DNA of 64,000 nucleotides from assembly GCF_020622065.1 (NCBI RefSeq), contig NZ_JAHRYQ010000001.1, positions 1,961,999-2,025,998 on the forward strand, in the 5' to 3' direction. Below, piece by piece: positions 1 to 7,764 of the stretch (its first letter is position 1; each line of letters begins with the position of its first letter). This DNA is from Geothrix sp. (GTDB lineage: Bacteria; Acidobacteriota; Holophagae; Holophagales; Holophagaceae). Under the pieces are notes generated by a model. The model was given only the letters and a program-made list of their open reading frames with translations. It did not search any database and was not told the origin of the DNA. The position numbers and the translations under genes are program-made.

Positions 1-129
1 GCTAGAAGTGCTTACGAGGCGGGTGGAAAGATCCTGAATTTGTCCTGCGGTGCGCATAGTGTGCGACCTCCTATTCATCAAGCCTCGGTCGCGCTTGTCG
101 CCGTAGCGGTTCACTGCGCGACAGAATTT

Positions 130-417
130 TTAAGCGGCCTGTTTAGATCGCAGTTTGTAAACCGTTCCCCGGTGGCACCCCACCCGGCGGGCGACCATGG
201 CTGGGCGAACCCCTTGTTTCAGCAGCTCCAGAATCCGTGCCCGGTTGTTCGGGCGGATCTTCTGATCCATAGGCGGGACACGATGCCCGGCCAGCGTTTC
301 ACGGGACACGGTAAAGGCCAGAATCGCAAGAATGGGTGCCCGATCCTCTTCACCGGGCATTGCCGCCACGAATTCGGCCCGCATGCGTTCCATCAGGTGA
401 TCGAGAATCGCACTCAT
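130..417 (-). CDS. Small C-terminal helix-turn-helix protein
   Basis: A 95-residue protein. The C-terminal third (about 58-92) reads as a resolvase/transposase-type HTH, with ARILELLKQGV as first helix, a turn at VGCH and RGTVYKLRSK as recognition helix. The N-terminal half is helical and unrecognised. Its ATG overlaps the stop of the VRR-NUC gene (ATGA at 414-417), so it is translated with the replication module. It may bind DNA as a regulator or as an element-end protein. No catalytic domain is seen. The 129 bases to its left hold no gene I can support. Confidence 0.6.
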   Translation of the reverse strand: MSAILDHLMERMRAEFVAAMPGEEDRAPILAILAFTVSRETLAGHRVPPMDQKIRPNNRARILELLKQGVRPAMVARRVGCHRGTVYKLRSKQAA

Positions 418-791
418 GCGGCACCCCGCAGGCTGGGCATGGGCACCTTGAACCCGGCGTCAGTAAGGCCTTGATACACATCCTGCACACTGAAGGCCAC
501 GATGCAGACATTCCCGCGCCTGCGCTGGTCCTCCAGCCAAGCCACCTGTTTGTCTGAGAGCTTCCCGCCCTGCGCCTTGCATTCGACATGGACGGCCCGT
601 GGATCGCCGTGGAGTTCGACTGTTATGTCTGCCTGCCCTGGGGTGCCAAATCGAACAGGGCGGCGATGCCCCGCCATGACCATGCCCACAGAGTTCCGGA
701 TGACAGTCCCGAGGTTGCAGGCCATCAGATAGGCCATCACTTCCTTGAGCACCACTGATTCCGGGGTCTGCCTCTTGGAGGGCGGGGTCAT
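414..791 (-). CDS. VRR-NUC domain nuclease
   Basis: A 125-residue protein with the features of stand-alone VRR-NUC (PD-(D/E)xK-type) nucleases of phages and integrated elements: a GTPGQADITVEL strand carrying the acidic metal ligand, then VECKAQGGKLSDKQVAWL, where the E-x-K pair and the conserved Gln are visible. Length is normal for the family. The start codon overlaps the stop of the preceding ATPase gene (ATGA), consistent with one polycistron. It probably processes branched or nicked DNA in element replication; the substrate is inferred from the family. Confidence 0.8.
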   Translation of the reverse strand: MTPPSKRQTPESVVLKEVMAYLMACNLGTVIRNSVGMVMAGHRRPVRFGTPGQADITVELHGDPRAVHVECKAQGGKLSDKQVAWLEDQRRRGNVCIVAFSVQDVYQGLTDAGFKVPMPSLRGAA

Positions 792-2365
792 GACGCAAGC
801 CCAAAGAATGTTTCCATGGCCCTAGCTTCGGCATCATGGCGGGCATACCCGCGGTCAAAGTGCAGGGTGTCGGCCTGGGGCTGGATCTCATCCAATGGCG
901 CTATGCCGATGTAGCGAGTCCTAGAAGGCGTGTTATCCCGAAGGCCAAGGTGAACGATCCACCGATCTTCCCTGAGCGCTGGGGCAAGCCGTCGAAGCTT
1001 GCCCACAAGCCCTGTCGGGGTGGCAGGCCAAGTCGAATCTGGAGCACCCGCTGGGCGTAGCTTGTTCATCGCCTTTAGAAGGTCTGAAGCGCTACCCTTC
1101 CATCGCTTCGTGGGCTCAAGAACGAGGAGGAGCACCTGGGCCACGGGGTCAGATTCCAGAACATTGTGGACGGCCTCGGCACGGGCCTCGTCAAAGTAAG
1201 CCTTGAAGGTCCCTGGAGCCCACGGCATATCGGGCTCAGCAGCGAGGGCAAGGCGATAAAAGTCCGCCATGCGAGGGCGTTCCTCAATCTTCACCGAATC
1301 CCAGCGCCGCAGCGCCCCCACCAATACATCCAGGAGCGCTCCTAGAATCCCCGGGCGGGCCTTCTCGTAGGCTGCGAGGAACTCTGCCTCCTCACGGCGT
1401 TCCGAGGGATCAATGCGCAACAAGTGAACAGGGACGGCACGGTCTTGTAGGTCCGCGCGGTTCACAACATCCACAATGGAATTGAGAATCACGGGGCGCC
1501 GGGCGGAAAAGATAGCCTCTTCGCGGTTGGCGTAGAGTTGGCGCGTGGCGAAACTGGCACCCGTTGAGAGTCGGCACAACCCGTCCGCCAGGTCCGCGGA
1601 GATTTTGGAAAGGTTATCGAAACTCATGATCCAGGTGTTATCCGCGGCCACCGCCAAGTCCCGGTCCGTCTTCGGGGCAGAGCGCAGAGAACCGCTACGC
1701 GGATCCACAAGGCCCTGGGTTGCCCGGGTCATGCTCGATTTAGCTGATCCGTGCTCCCCCCCCACCACTAATACGGGCTGGGGTCCCCTGTCTGTCATGG
1801 CGCTCACAATCCAGGTAACGGTCATGACATGCCCGGGTTCGTCGGTGTGGATGAACTCCCTAAGGTCCGACAGGGATCCACCACGAACAGGAACGGGAAG
1901 TGCTCCGGTCCCGGAAGGGCGGCGAAACCGGACAGGTGCTTGTTCACCAGGGATCACCCTCCAACCCTTCCCGGTGATCTCCAGCACTCGCCATTCATCG
2001 TCTGCGAGGTCCAGATAGATCCGGTCCCCTAAGTCCGCCACTCGAATATGGACAGGGATCCTGGGGCCATCGTGGATCGCGTGTGCCTCCAGGCTGTCCA
2101 GAGCCCCGTCTAGGTCCTGCTTCGATAGAGCCTCACCCGCCATTCGGTATACGAGGCCACTAAGCCACATCCGGCCCGCAGTGGTCCGCAGCTCCACATG
2201 TTCTGTATGCCCATTCCGCTTGTAGCTAACGAACCCCTGGGGGGGGCCATCGCCCTGGGTATGCCAGAACTCTCCGGAAGTGCGGGCCAGGGTTACCGCC
2301 TTCTGACGCGCGGATTCTTTGGCCCGGGCTTCCCCCTGCGGAACTTCGATTTTCTTTTTCCTCAC
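788..2365 (-). CDS. SF3-like replicative ATPase/helicase of the element
   Basis: About 525 residues. A P-loop GEHGSAKSSM (variant of GxxxxGKS) is followed by WIMSFDNLS as a Walker-B-like strand and by RRPVILNSIVDVV and DLQDRAVPVHL, which fit sensor motifs of phage/plasmid primase-associated ATPases. I place the start at the GTG at 2365. It overlaps the primase stop (GTGA) and has a strong GGGGGA ribosome site six bases upstream; the in-frame ATGs at 2383 and 2431 lie inside the primase gene with weaker sites. It follows the primase directly and probably unwinds element DNA for it. Helicase activity is inferred. Confidence 0.7.
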   Translation of the reverse strand: MRKKKIEVPQGEARAKESARQKAVTLARTSGEFWHTQGDGPPQGFVSYKRNGHTEHVELRTTAGRMWLSGLVYRMAGEALSKQDLDGALDSLEAHAIHDGPRIPVHIRVADLGDRIYLDLADDEWRVLEITGKGWRVIPGEQAPVRFRRPSGTGALPVPVRGGSLSDLREFIHTDEPGHVMTVTWIVSAMTDRGPQPVLVVGGEHGSAKSSMTRATQGLVDPRSGSLRSAPKTDRDLAVAADNTWIMSFDNLSKISADLADGLCRLSTGASFATRQLYANREEAIFSARRPVILNSIVDVVNRADLQDRAVPVHLLRIDPSERREEAEFLAAYEKARPGILGALLDVLVGALRRWDSVKIEERPRMADFYRLALAAEPDMPWAPGTFKAYFDEARAEAVHNVLESDPVAQVLLLVLEPTKRWKGSASDLLKAMNKLRPAGAPDSTWPATPTGLVGKLRRLAPALREDRWIVHLGLRDNTPSRTRYIGIAPLDEIQPQADTLHFDRGYARHDAEARAMETFFGLAS

Positions 2366-3402
2366 GGCTTCCCCCAAGCCCATTCGATCAAATCCCGAAG
2401 CCCCATATGCTGATGCCCACTGTGTTTGCACTTGAAGGTGGGCCAGGTGCCCGGCGTGTGGATTAACACGGCGCTGTCATCGTCCACACCTCCTGAGTGC
2501 TCGCTGGCCCATGGGCACCGCGCGCGGCGCTTGGTCCCGTCTTTGAATGGTCGGGGCGGGCCGACCTTCACCCCGCGGGCCTCCAGAATCGGAACGAGAT
2601 CTAGGTGCATGAAATCCACCGGGCGCCCGTCCACGCGGTAGGCCTGGAACCAGCGCTCCCCGCGGCTCCATTCGGCCACCCGAGATTCCATTACCTCCGC
2701 CTGCCACGGGGCCAGGGCGGGCGCCCAGGATGCGGGCAGCTCGTCGGGAGAAATGTATAGGTGGGTTCCGGAAGTTCGGGACCTACGGATCGCCTCCGGT
2801 GTGGGACTTCCAGGCAAGAAGGCCAGGGCAGCGGGGTTATGCAACACCGGGAGGTCAAGCCCCCGGCGGAACACAGCCAAGCCACAGGCCCCCAATGCGA
2901 AATCCGCGGCCCGTTCCCAAAGATCGATGGGCACGGGCTCAGTCAGAGGCACTACAACGCGGAACTTCTCATGCTCGGGTGTACATGACCAGGTGGTCCA
3001 GGTAACGGAGGCCACCCCGGCGCGTTCAAGGGCGGCCGTGACTTCCTCCATGGTGACGGGATCGTCTATGCAGACCTTCCGGACCTTGGGGCGCCCTGTG
3101 GGCTGGCCCGAATTAGAGTCGGCGTAGAACTCTCCGGTGGGCTCTTCTCGTGAGTTATCGAAATCCAGGATCAGCAGGGAAACCCCAAGCGCATTGTCTC
3201 TGCCCCGCGGCTTTCCTTGTGGGTAGAAGGCCCCGGAAATGGCCGGCATGGACCGCTTGGGGTCCCCGCCAGGGTTTCCGGGTTGAGGTGCGAAAGTCCG
3301 CTCCAGCGCAGCCTGGAGAGTGGGCCAGGAACCGACCCAAGGCGAGCCGATGGGGTCCCGGGCATGTTTGAAGAATGAAGCGCGAAGAGGCGCCGGGTTC
3401 AT
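2362..3402 (-). CDS. AEP-type DNA primase with C-terminal zinc finger
   Basis: A 346-residue protein. The N-terminal half carries a hydrophobic strand ending in acidic residues (SLLILDFDNSREE) and HEKFRVVVPLTEPVP, which resemble the metal-binding D-x-D and basic motifs of archaeo-eukaryotic-type primases in phages and plasmids. The C-terminus has RRARCPWASEHSGG and FKCKHSGHQH, a Cys/His-rich zinc-finger pattern common downstream of such primase cores. It is directly followed by the ATPase gene, a usual primase-helicase pairing. The start ATG overlaps the stop of the upstream coiled-coil gene. Product assigned by motif only, without alignment. Confidence 0.65.
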   Translation of the reverse strand: MNPAPLRASFFKHARDPIGSPWVGSWPTLQAALERTFAPQPGNPGGDPKRSMPAISGAFYPQGKPRGRDNALGVSLLILDFDNSREEPTGEFYADSNSGQPTGRPKVRKVCIDDPVTMEEVTAALERAGVASVTWTTWSCTPEHEKFRVVVPLTEPVPIDLWERAADFALGACGLAVFRRGLDLPVLHNPAALAFLPGSPTPEAIRRSRTSGTHLYISPDELPASWAPALAPWQAEVMESRVAEWSRGERWFQAYRVDGRPVDFMHLDLVPILEARGVKVGPPRPFKDGTKRRARCPWASEHSGGVDDDSAVLIHTPGTWPTFKCKHSGHQHMGLRDLIEWAWGKP

Positions 3403-3710
3403 CGGGACACCTCGCCTTTCTTCTCAAGCCGTTTGACCTTGTTCATCCAGTGCTTCGCCGTTTTCATCAGCTCGGCGGCCTCAGTCATCTTCCCGTTCAA
3501 TCTGACCTGGAGGACCCGGTTGAGTTCCGCGAACCGCTTGACCTCGGCGTGAGCCTGGGCCAGCCGATCATCAGCCTCAATGATTCGGAGCATGGACTGG
3601 TATTCGTCGTTGCTGGCCCGCGCCTCACTTTTCAGTTCGCGGCATTCGTCTTCCCGGTCTGAGAGAAGGGCCTGGAGCCTGCAAACCTCCTGCTCTAGCG
3701 TGGTGGTCAT
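3399..3710 (-). CDS. Small coiled-coil protein of the element
   Basis: A 103-residue charged protein with heptad-like Leu/Ala spacing throughout (LEQEVCRLQALLSDREDEC, then LNGKMTEAAELMKTAKHW). It is predicted to be mostly coiled coil, with no enzymatic motif. ATGA overlaps link it to the small gene upstream and to the primase downstream. The position suggests a replication or regulatory accessory protein; the function is unknown. Confidence 0.55.
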   Translation of the reverse strand: MTTTLEQEVCRLQALLSDREDECRELKSEARASNDEYQSMLRIIEADDRLAQAHAEVKRFAELNRVLQVRLNGKMTEAAELMKTAKHWMNKVKRLEKKGEVSR

Positions 3711-3841
3711 TGGCCCACCTCAACGGCGTCTAGCAATTCCAGGAGGAGGCGGGCTGCGGAGTCCGGATCCCCCCCAGGCTCGGCAAGCTGACCCATGGAT
3801 CTGAGGCCATACGCTTGCTCCAGACCGTGGGGCAGAATCAT
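3707..3841 (-). CDS. 44-residue small protein
   Basis: A short frame from ATG at 3841 to TGA at 3707-3709. Its stop overlaps the start of the next gene in the same ATGA arrangement used throughout the element. It fills a gap that would otherwise be the only one of its size in the chain. The product ends in a leucine-rich helix (ARLLLELLDAVEV). No good ribosome site precedes the ATG, so the start could lie further upstream or translation may be coupled. Function unknown. Confidence 0.4.
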   Translation of the reverse strand: MILPHGLEQAYGLRSMGQLAEPGGDPDSAARLLLELLDAVEVGQ

Positions 3842-3864
3842 GGCGAAACTAGCGGCTGAGGGCG

Positions 3865-4200
3865 TCACTGGAGCGCCTTTCCCGCGATTTCGGGGGCGGT
3901 TTCATAGGCGATGACCACGGCCCGGAGGATGAGGTCTGCGGAAGGGGACAGCCCCTCATCCGCTAGGTGCGCCGTGATCGTATTGACCACCCGTTCAAGG
4001 CGCTCGCGGTGGGCTAAAAACCTCTGCTCATAGGAGATCCCCTGGTGGTCCTCTCCCGTCGCGTCATTAGCGAAAGGCATGATGCTAAGGGCCTTCACGA
4101 GATCGAGGGCCAGTGCGCGGGGCATCATCACCAGATCCTCATCGGGCATTTCACCCCAGGATCTCCAGGCGTATCGAGGGGCAGTGTGTGGGCGAGTCAT
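3865..4200 (-). CDS. Hypothetical element protein, 111 residues
   Basis: Unrecognised. It looks soluble and largely helical, without transmembrane segments or clear motifs. Its start overlaps the stop of the 78-residue gene upstream (ATGA at 4197-4200), which supports it as a real coding gene in the element's polycistron. Confidence 0.5.
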   Translation of the reverse strand: MTRPHTAPRYAWRSWGEMPDEDLVMMPRALALDLVKALSIMPFANDATGEDHQGISYEQRFLAHRERLERVVNTITAHLADEGLSPSADLILRAVVIAYETAPEIAGKALQ

Positions 4201-4433
4201 TCCATCACCTTCCCCAGGAAGGACACGCGCTTAGGAGTCACGCTGAATGCGCCAAGGAACCCGTTCGCATTGCGAAGTTCGACGCGCAGTTGACCGGATT
4301 CGTGCCGGTAGGCACGGGAAAGGCTCGCTGAGGGCTGGCAGGCGGGATCCCCGTTGCCGTCCCAGGAACGGCACCAGGCGGTGATACAGCGGGCCAGATC
4401 CTTGGGGTCGGGATCGAAGTAGATGCGGCTCAT
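4197..4433 (-). CDS. Hypothetical element protein, 78 residues
   Basis: Unrecognised small protein with two cysteines (ARCITAWCRSW) and a beta-rich C-terminus (QLRVELRNANGFLGAF). It is linked by ATGA overlaps to both neighbours, which is the main evidence that it is translated. Confidence 0.5.
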   Translation of the reverse strand: MSRIYFDPDPKDLARCITAWCRSWDGNGDPACQPSASLSRAYRHESGQLRVELRNANGFLGAFSVTPKRVSFLGKVME

Positions 4434-4840
4434 ACATCCACCTCGAGGTCGAAATTAAAACCGTGGATCATCTGGAGGGTGTCCATGCCTGCCCGGAGTT
4501 CGGCGGAAGCGTGGAGGAGTAGCTCGCAGAGGCCAGGATTCCCTTCGGCCAACCTTGCAGCGATGGCGAAAAGGCGGTTGGCACGGTCGAGGTAGTTCAA
4601 TGCCCCATTGGTGTTGTTGTGAACATCTTCGGGCGTCCAGCCGAGGCTGATAGCGCTCGGGAAATAGCAGGCCCAACGCTGATCGTTAGCGGCAGCTTCC
4701 TGGGTTCCCGTTTGACTTCGGCCCTGCTTCACTACCTCCACCATTTGGTCGGCAAGGTGGCGGGCTGATTCAGGAATGGGCAAACTGCCGAATTTGTAGG
4801 CCGAGGGCTTACCGGCGGGGGCGGCTTTCTTAATTCCCAT
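4430..4840 (-). CDS. Hypothetical element protein, 136 residues
   Basis: Unrecognised soluble, helix-rich protein. It lies 12 bases downstream of the AlpA-like gene and overlaps the next gene by ATGA. The central region (WGTL-like helices, ANRLFAIAARLAEG, LLLHASAELRAGM) suggests a helical bundle. No function can be assigned. Confidence 0.5.
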   Translation of the reverse strand: MGIKKAAPAGKPSAYKFGSLPIPESARHLADQMVEVVKQGRSQTGTQEAAANDQRWACYFPSAISLGWTPEDVHNNTNGALNYLDRANRLFAIAARLAEGNPGLCELLLHASAELRAGMDTLQMIHGFNFDLEVDV

Positions 4841-4852
4841 GTCTGTCCCCTC

Positions 4853-5077
4853 TCAGTTCGCGTTCTTGCGGGCTTCCGCCCATGCTTGGAGATCCGCCAG
4901 GCAGTAAGACCGGCGGCGAGCGCTCAACATGACGCAGGGGGGGCCAATCTTGAGCTTGTGGAGGCGCTGGAGGGCTCCCTTGCTCTTCAGGCCCAGGAAG
5001 ATGACCGCTTCATCGTCGGTCAGGTGACGCTGGGCCTTGGGCAGCTCCAGCGCGGGGGTGGTGGATTCGTCGGCCAT
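4853..5077 (-). CDS. AlpA/excisionase-like helix-turn-helix protein
   Basis: A 74-residue protein from the ATG at 5077, chosen because AAAAAGGAGG stands just upstream; a frame opening at 5209 has no such site. The core, HLTDDEAVIFLGLKSKGALQRL followed by RRRSYCLADLQAWAEARK, is a MerR/AlpA-type winged HTH in which a tip helix selects the site and a C-terminal helix packs behind. Such proteins serve as excisionases or as activators of integrase. It is the first gene of the replication polycistron, and the 163 bases upstream are the likely promoter region. Confidence 0.7.
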   Translation of the reverse strand: MADESTTPALELPKAQRHLTDDEAVIFLGLKSKGALQRLHKLKIGPPCVMLSARRRSYCLADLQAWAEARKNAN

Positions 5078-5240
5078 GATTGGCCTCCTTTTTGAGGTGG
5101 AGGCCCTATAATTCGGGTGCCTCCTGTTAGGGGATGGTGTGGACGGGTTCGATACTTGGCGGTGTTGGCCCGTCCGCTTTGTTGCTGGTAGAAGTGATTC
5201 AAACCTCATGAAGTGAGTTTCAGCCCTTGGCGTGATTCAG

Positions 5241-6122
5241 TCACGGCGGCGAAGTCGCACTTTGTTTAAGGACTTCAGCTTGACGCTTTTTGATGATGTA
5301 AGACTCGCCCCAATCAACTCCAAAATATGGTGAGGTCCCAAATAGCGGATAGGGTTGAGGATCTCCATTTTTGATAATTCGAATAGCATCTCTAACGGCA
5401 TCAGTCGTTGGAATTTTTTTATCTGTAGGAAGTGCAAACCTAGTAATGGTCGATACAAATTGGAAAATTGGCCCTTCGGTTGTTCTCGAGTCCATCGCCT
5501 TTCGTCCATCCGGGTGGCTATTCCATAGATTTACAAGGTCAACTGCCAAGCGGAGAGACAAAGGCCCATGCATAAACACATAGGGATTCCCCTGGCCCGT
5601 CTCGGTTTCAGCCTCCATGTACTCGGCAACCTTTACAACCCAACTGAGTTGCTGAACAAAGGAATCAAGTCCCTTTTTTGAGCTCGGGAATGGAGGCATT
5701 ATCGCTCCCATGGCGAGGGTCGTTTTCTCCCAATCCTGAAGACGGCCCAATGCCCCTATAAGGTCTGTGGCGGAAGACCTCACCTGACCACATCTGTCCG
5801 CGTGAAGCCGCCAGCCCCCCCTTCTTCTCTTTTTGCTCCACGGGCCAACTTGATTTTCTACGGTGATGGCCTCATTGAATCTTTGAGCGATTGTCCAAAG
5901 GCGCCCTCTCATGCCTTGCTTAGTCCACATAAGAGGATTGACCCAGTTTCCCAAACGAGAGGGGGGTCCGGACTTGAGGTCATGGAGAGGGCCAAGCATT
6001 TCTAAGGCTCTACTGAGGTGATCCAAATCCCCAAAAGGCCCAAATTTGGGATGTTGGAGAAGAGGCTTCCCCATAAGAGACGCTATTAAGTTCTCGTGAC
6101 TATCAATTTCCGCTGAACTCAT
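5241..6122 (-). CDS. Unknown 293-residue protein, AT-richer cargo candidate
   Basis: The base composition is clearly lower in GC than that of the surrounding genes. The product is soluble, with aromatic- and charge-rich helices and no motif I recognise; Trp-rich patches occur near 60-85 and 105-110 (KKRRRGGWRLH). Its ATG overlaps the integrase stop (ATGA at 6119-6122), so the two are co-translated. Genes in this position beside the integrase of small integrated elements are often cargo, for example defence functions. That is only an inference from position and composition. Confidence 0.6.
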   Translation of the reverse strand: MSSAEIDSHENLIASLMGKPLLQHPKFGPFGDLDHLSRALEMLGPLHDLKSGPPSRLGNWVNPLMWTKQGMRGRLWTIAQRFNEAITVENQVGPWSKKRRRGGWRLHADRCGQVRSSATDLIGALGRLQDWEKTTLAMGAIMPPFPSSKKGLDSFVQQLSWVVKVAEYMEAETETGQGNPYVFMHGPLSLRLAVDLVNLWNSHPDGRKAMDSRTTEGPIFQFVSTITRFALPTDKKIPTTDAVRDAIRIIKNGDPQPYPLFGTSPYFGVDWGESYIIKKRQAEVLKQSATSPP

Positions 6123-7498
6123 CGCTTCCCCCGCAGCTTCCCCTTTAGGTCCCCGGCAACCGTGTTTGAAGCTTCTAGGCGCTTATCAGTCCGGGGCTTG
6201 GAGTAGCGGTCCGTTGTGCTCGTTTGACTGTGGCCTAGAAGCGCTGCAATGGCGGATTGGCTCATATTCAGCCCCGCGGCGGTGTCCCCGTGAGCATGGC
6301 GGAGATCATGGCGATACGGGCGGCGTTCAATCCCGTTGCGATCCGTGACGGTCGTGATGCCAGCCTCTTTCAAGAGCCGGTTCCAGAACTTGGTGATGTC
6401 CTGAATGGGCGCCGGTTTCCTCGGCTGGCCCTTGGGTGCCTTCCGGCCTTCACCTGGCAGCAAGTAGGGGTTCCCCTCGATCCGGTCAAGGGACTTGATC
6501 ACCTCCCAGGCTGCGTCATTTAGCGGGGCGGAGGCGGCCCCCGTCTTTGTGTCCTTCCAGCGAATCGTCCGCGTCTTCAAGTCGATTTGAGTCCACTCCA
6601 GATCCAGAACTTCCCTCTTCCTCCTTCCCAGGAAAAAGAGCAGGCGCACCGCGGCGATGGGATACGGGCTCTCTTTCCCGCTGGCCTCCATCCTCTCGAG
6701 CGCTCCCCCGAGCTTTTCCAAATAGTCGTCACTCAGCTCCACCTCCCGGCGGTCCTCCGGGTAGGGCTTCCATTTCGCGCGGCGGAGGTCATCGAGGGGA
6801 TTGGTGCCCCGGTCCCGGAGGCCCCACAACTCACATCGGTCGAAGATCATGCCTGAAAGCCGTATGCAGACATTCGCCTGGCGGGGGTTCTCCTCCATGC
6901 TCCGATGGAACTTCCAGAGATCCTGATACCCAATGCCGCGGGGAAACCTATCCCGGAAGGCCTCTCGAATGTGTTTCAGCGCGGACCGATAGGTGCTTGC
7001 CGTTGTGGACTTCACCGTTTGGAGGTGTTCCGTCTCGAAATCATCCACCACATCCTGCCAAAGCTTGTCCGCGCGATGTTCCGGAGCTAGGACTTCCTTT
7101 CCGTAGTCGGCCAGCTTGAGGTGGTATTCCTTCACGGCTTCCAGGAATGTCTTCGCCTTGAGCGTGATCCATTTCGAGCGGCGGCCGGGAAGGTTGACCT
7201 TCAAAACGAAAGCCACCAACCCCGTGACTCCGATCCGCACCCCAAGGCCGCTGTTCTTCAGGTCCCAAACATAGTATTTACGCGGCTCTGGCCTCAATCC
7301 TGCGATCACCTCATCAGACAGTTTGGCCTTACGGGCTGCGCCTTGGGTTCGCGTGGGGCCATGGACACTCGCGGGCAGACCGTCCACAACCGTCCAGGAA
7401 CCGTCCGCGTCGAAAGGTGCGTCATTGCTAGATTCCGGACGCTCCGGACGGTTTGGACGGTTCGGATCCAATGATCTACCTGTGTGCGGTTTCCCCAC
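6119..7498 (-). CDS. Tyrosine recombinase (integrase)
   Basis: A 459-residue integrase. The N-terminal region (about 55-130) resembles the DUF4102/arm-binding domain of P4-type integrases, followed by a SAM-like core-binding domain (about 145-240). The catalytic domain shows an Arg in RRKREVLDLEW, Lys in TKTG, RHDLRH, LGHSQ and the nucleophile Tyr in TDRYSK, so the catalytic set looks complete. It lies 150 bases from the tRNA-Gly fragment and has repeat sites between. It should insert and excise the element at tRNA-Gly(CCC). Confidence 0.93.
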   Translation of the reverse strand: MGKPHTGRSLDPNRPNRPERPESSNDAPFDADGSWTVVDGLPASVHGPTRTQGAARKAKLSDEVIAGLRPEPRKYYVWDLKNSGLGVRIGVTGLVAFVLKVNLPGRRSKWITLKAKTFLEAVKEYHLKLADYGKEVLAPEHRADKLWQDVVDDFETEHLQTVKSTTASTYRSALKHIREAFRDRFPRGIGYQDLWKFHRSMEENPRQANVCIRLSGMIFDRCELWGLRDRGTNPLDDLRRAKWKPYPEDRREVELSDDYLEKLGGALERMEASGKESPYPIAAVRLLFFLGRRKREVLDLEWTQIDLKTRTIRWKDTKTGAASAPLNDAAWEVIKSLDRIEGNPYLLPGEGRKAPKGQPRKPAPIQDITKFWNRLLKEAGITTVTDRNGIERRPYRHDLRHAHGDTAAGLNMSQSAIAALLGHSQTSTTDRYSKPRTDKRLEASNTVAGDLKGKLRGKR

Positions 7499-7520
7499 TG
7501 TGCCCCCCGGCCCCTCTCGT

Positions 7521-7570
7521 TCTACTCCAGTCTACTCCCCGAAGCACCCAAGGCAACCCCTAGTCTACTC
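7521..7570. repeat. Three TCTACTC direct repeats, putative integrase arm sites
   Basis: TCTACTC occurs at 7521-7527, 7531-7537 and 7564-7570, the first two 10 bases apart, one helical turn. They lie between the integrase start and the att core, where arm-type integrase or excisionase sites are usually found. Function inferred from position. Confidence 0.5.
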
Positions 7571-7652
7571 AAAATGCTTATACTAACAGTTAAATCCTTT
7601 ATTTACAGCGTATTTTTCGATCTAACCTTCTGCTTACCCGATGCGACTCTTT

Positions 7653-7699
7653 GCTTCCCAAGCTTGATGTCGTGGGTTCAATCCCCATCGCCCGCTCCA
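7653..7699 (+). other. att junction: 3' fragment of tRNA-Gly(CCC)
   Basis: Reads anticodon loop TTCCCAA, variable region, T arm GTGGG-TTCAATC-CCCAT, acceptor strand CGCCCGC, a discriminator T and encoded CCA. A whole tRNA would begin near 7626 with GCGGGCG, but the bases there do not fit, so only the 3' part is present. This is the expected attachment duplication left by a tRNA-targeting integrase. The fragment is immediately followed by a terminator that would belong to the original host tRNA gene. Confidence 0.85.
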
Positions 7700-7736
7700 A
7701 ATCAGAAGGCCCCCGGTTGGGGGCCTTCTGATTTCG
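7700..7736 (+). terminator. Terminator after the tRNA-Gly fragment
   Basis: A perfect hairpin, AATCAGAAGGCCCCC with loop GGTT and its complement, ending in ATTT. It directly follows the CCA end, as expected for the host tRNA-Gly transcription unit. Confidence 0.75.
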
Positions 7737-7764
7737 GAGCCGACGAGGGATCCTCCCCCGCGCC

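Larger units (their letters stand above)
1..7699. mobile_element. Integrated element in tRNA-Gly(CCC), right part only
   Basis: The block runs from the left window edge to a 3' tRNA-Gly fragment at 7653-7699. It carries an integrase next to the junction, an AlpA-like HTH protein, a primase, an SF3-like ATPase and a VRR-NUC nuclease, all on the minus strand and mostly with 4-base gene overlaps. The content is that of a phage-like replication module; no structural phage genes are visible here. Because the tRNA fragment reads rightward, the intact tRNA gene should lie at the element's other end, left of position 1. Whether it is a satellite, a defective prophage or an integrative plasmid cannot be decided from this part. 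Confidence 0.8.
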
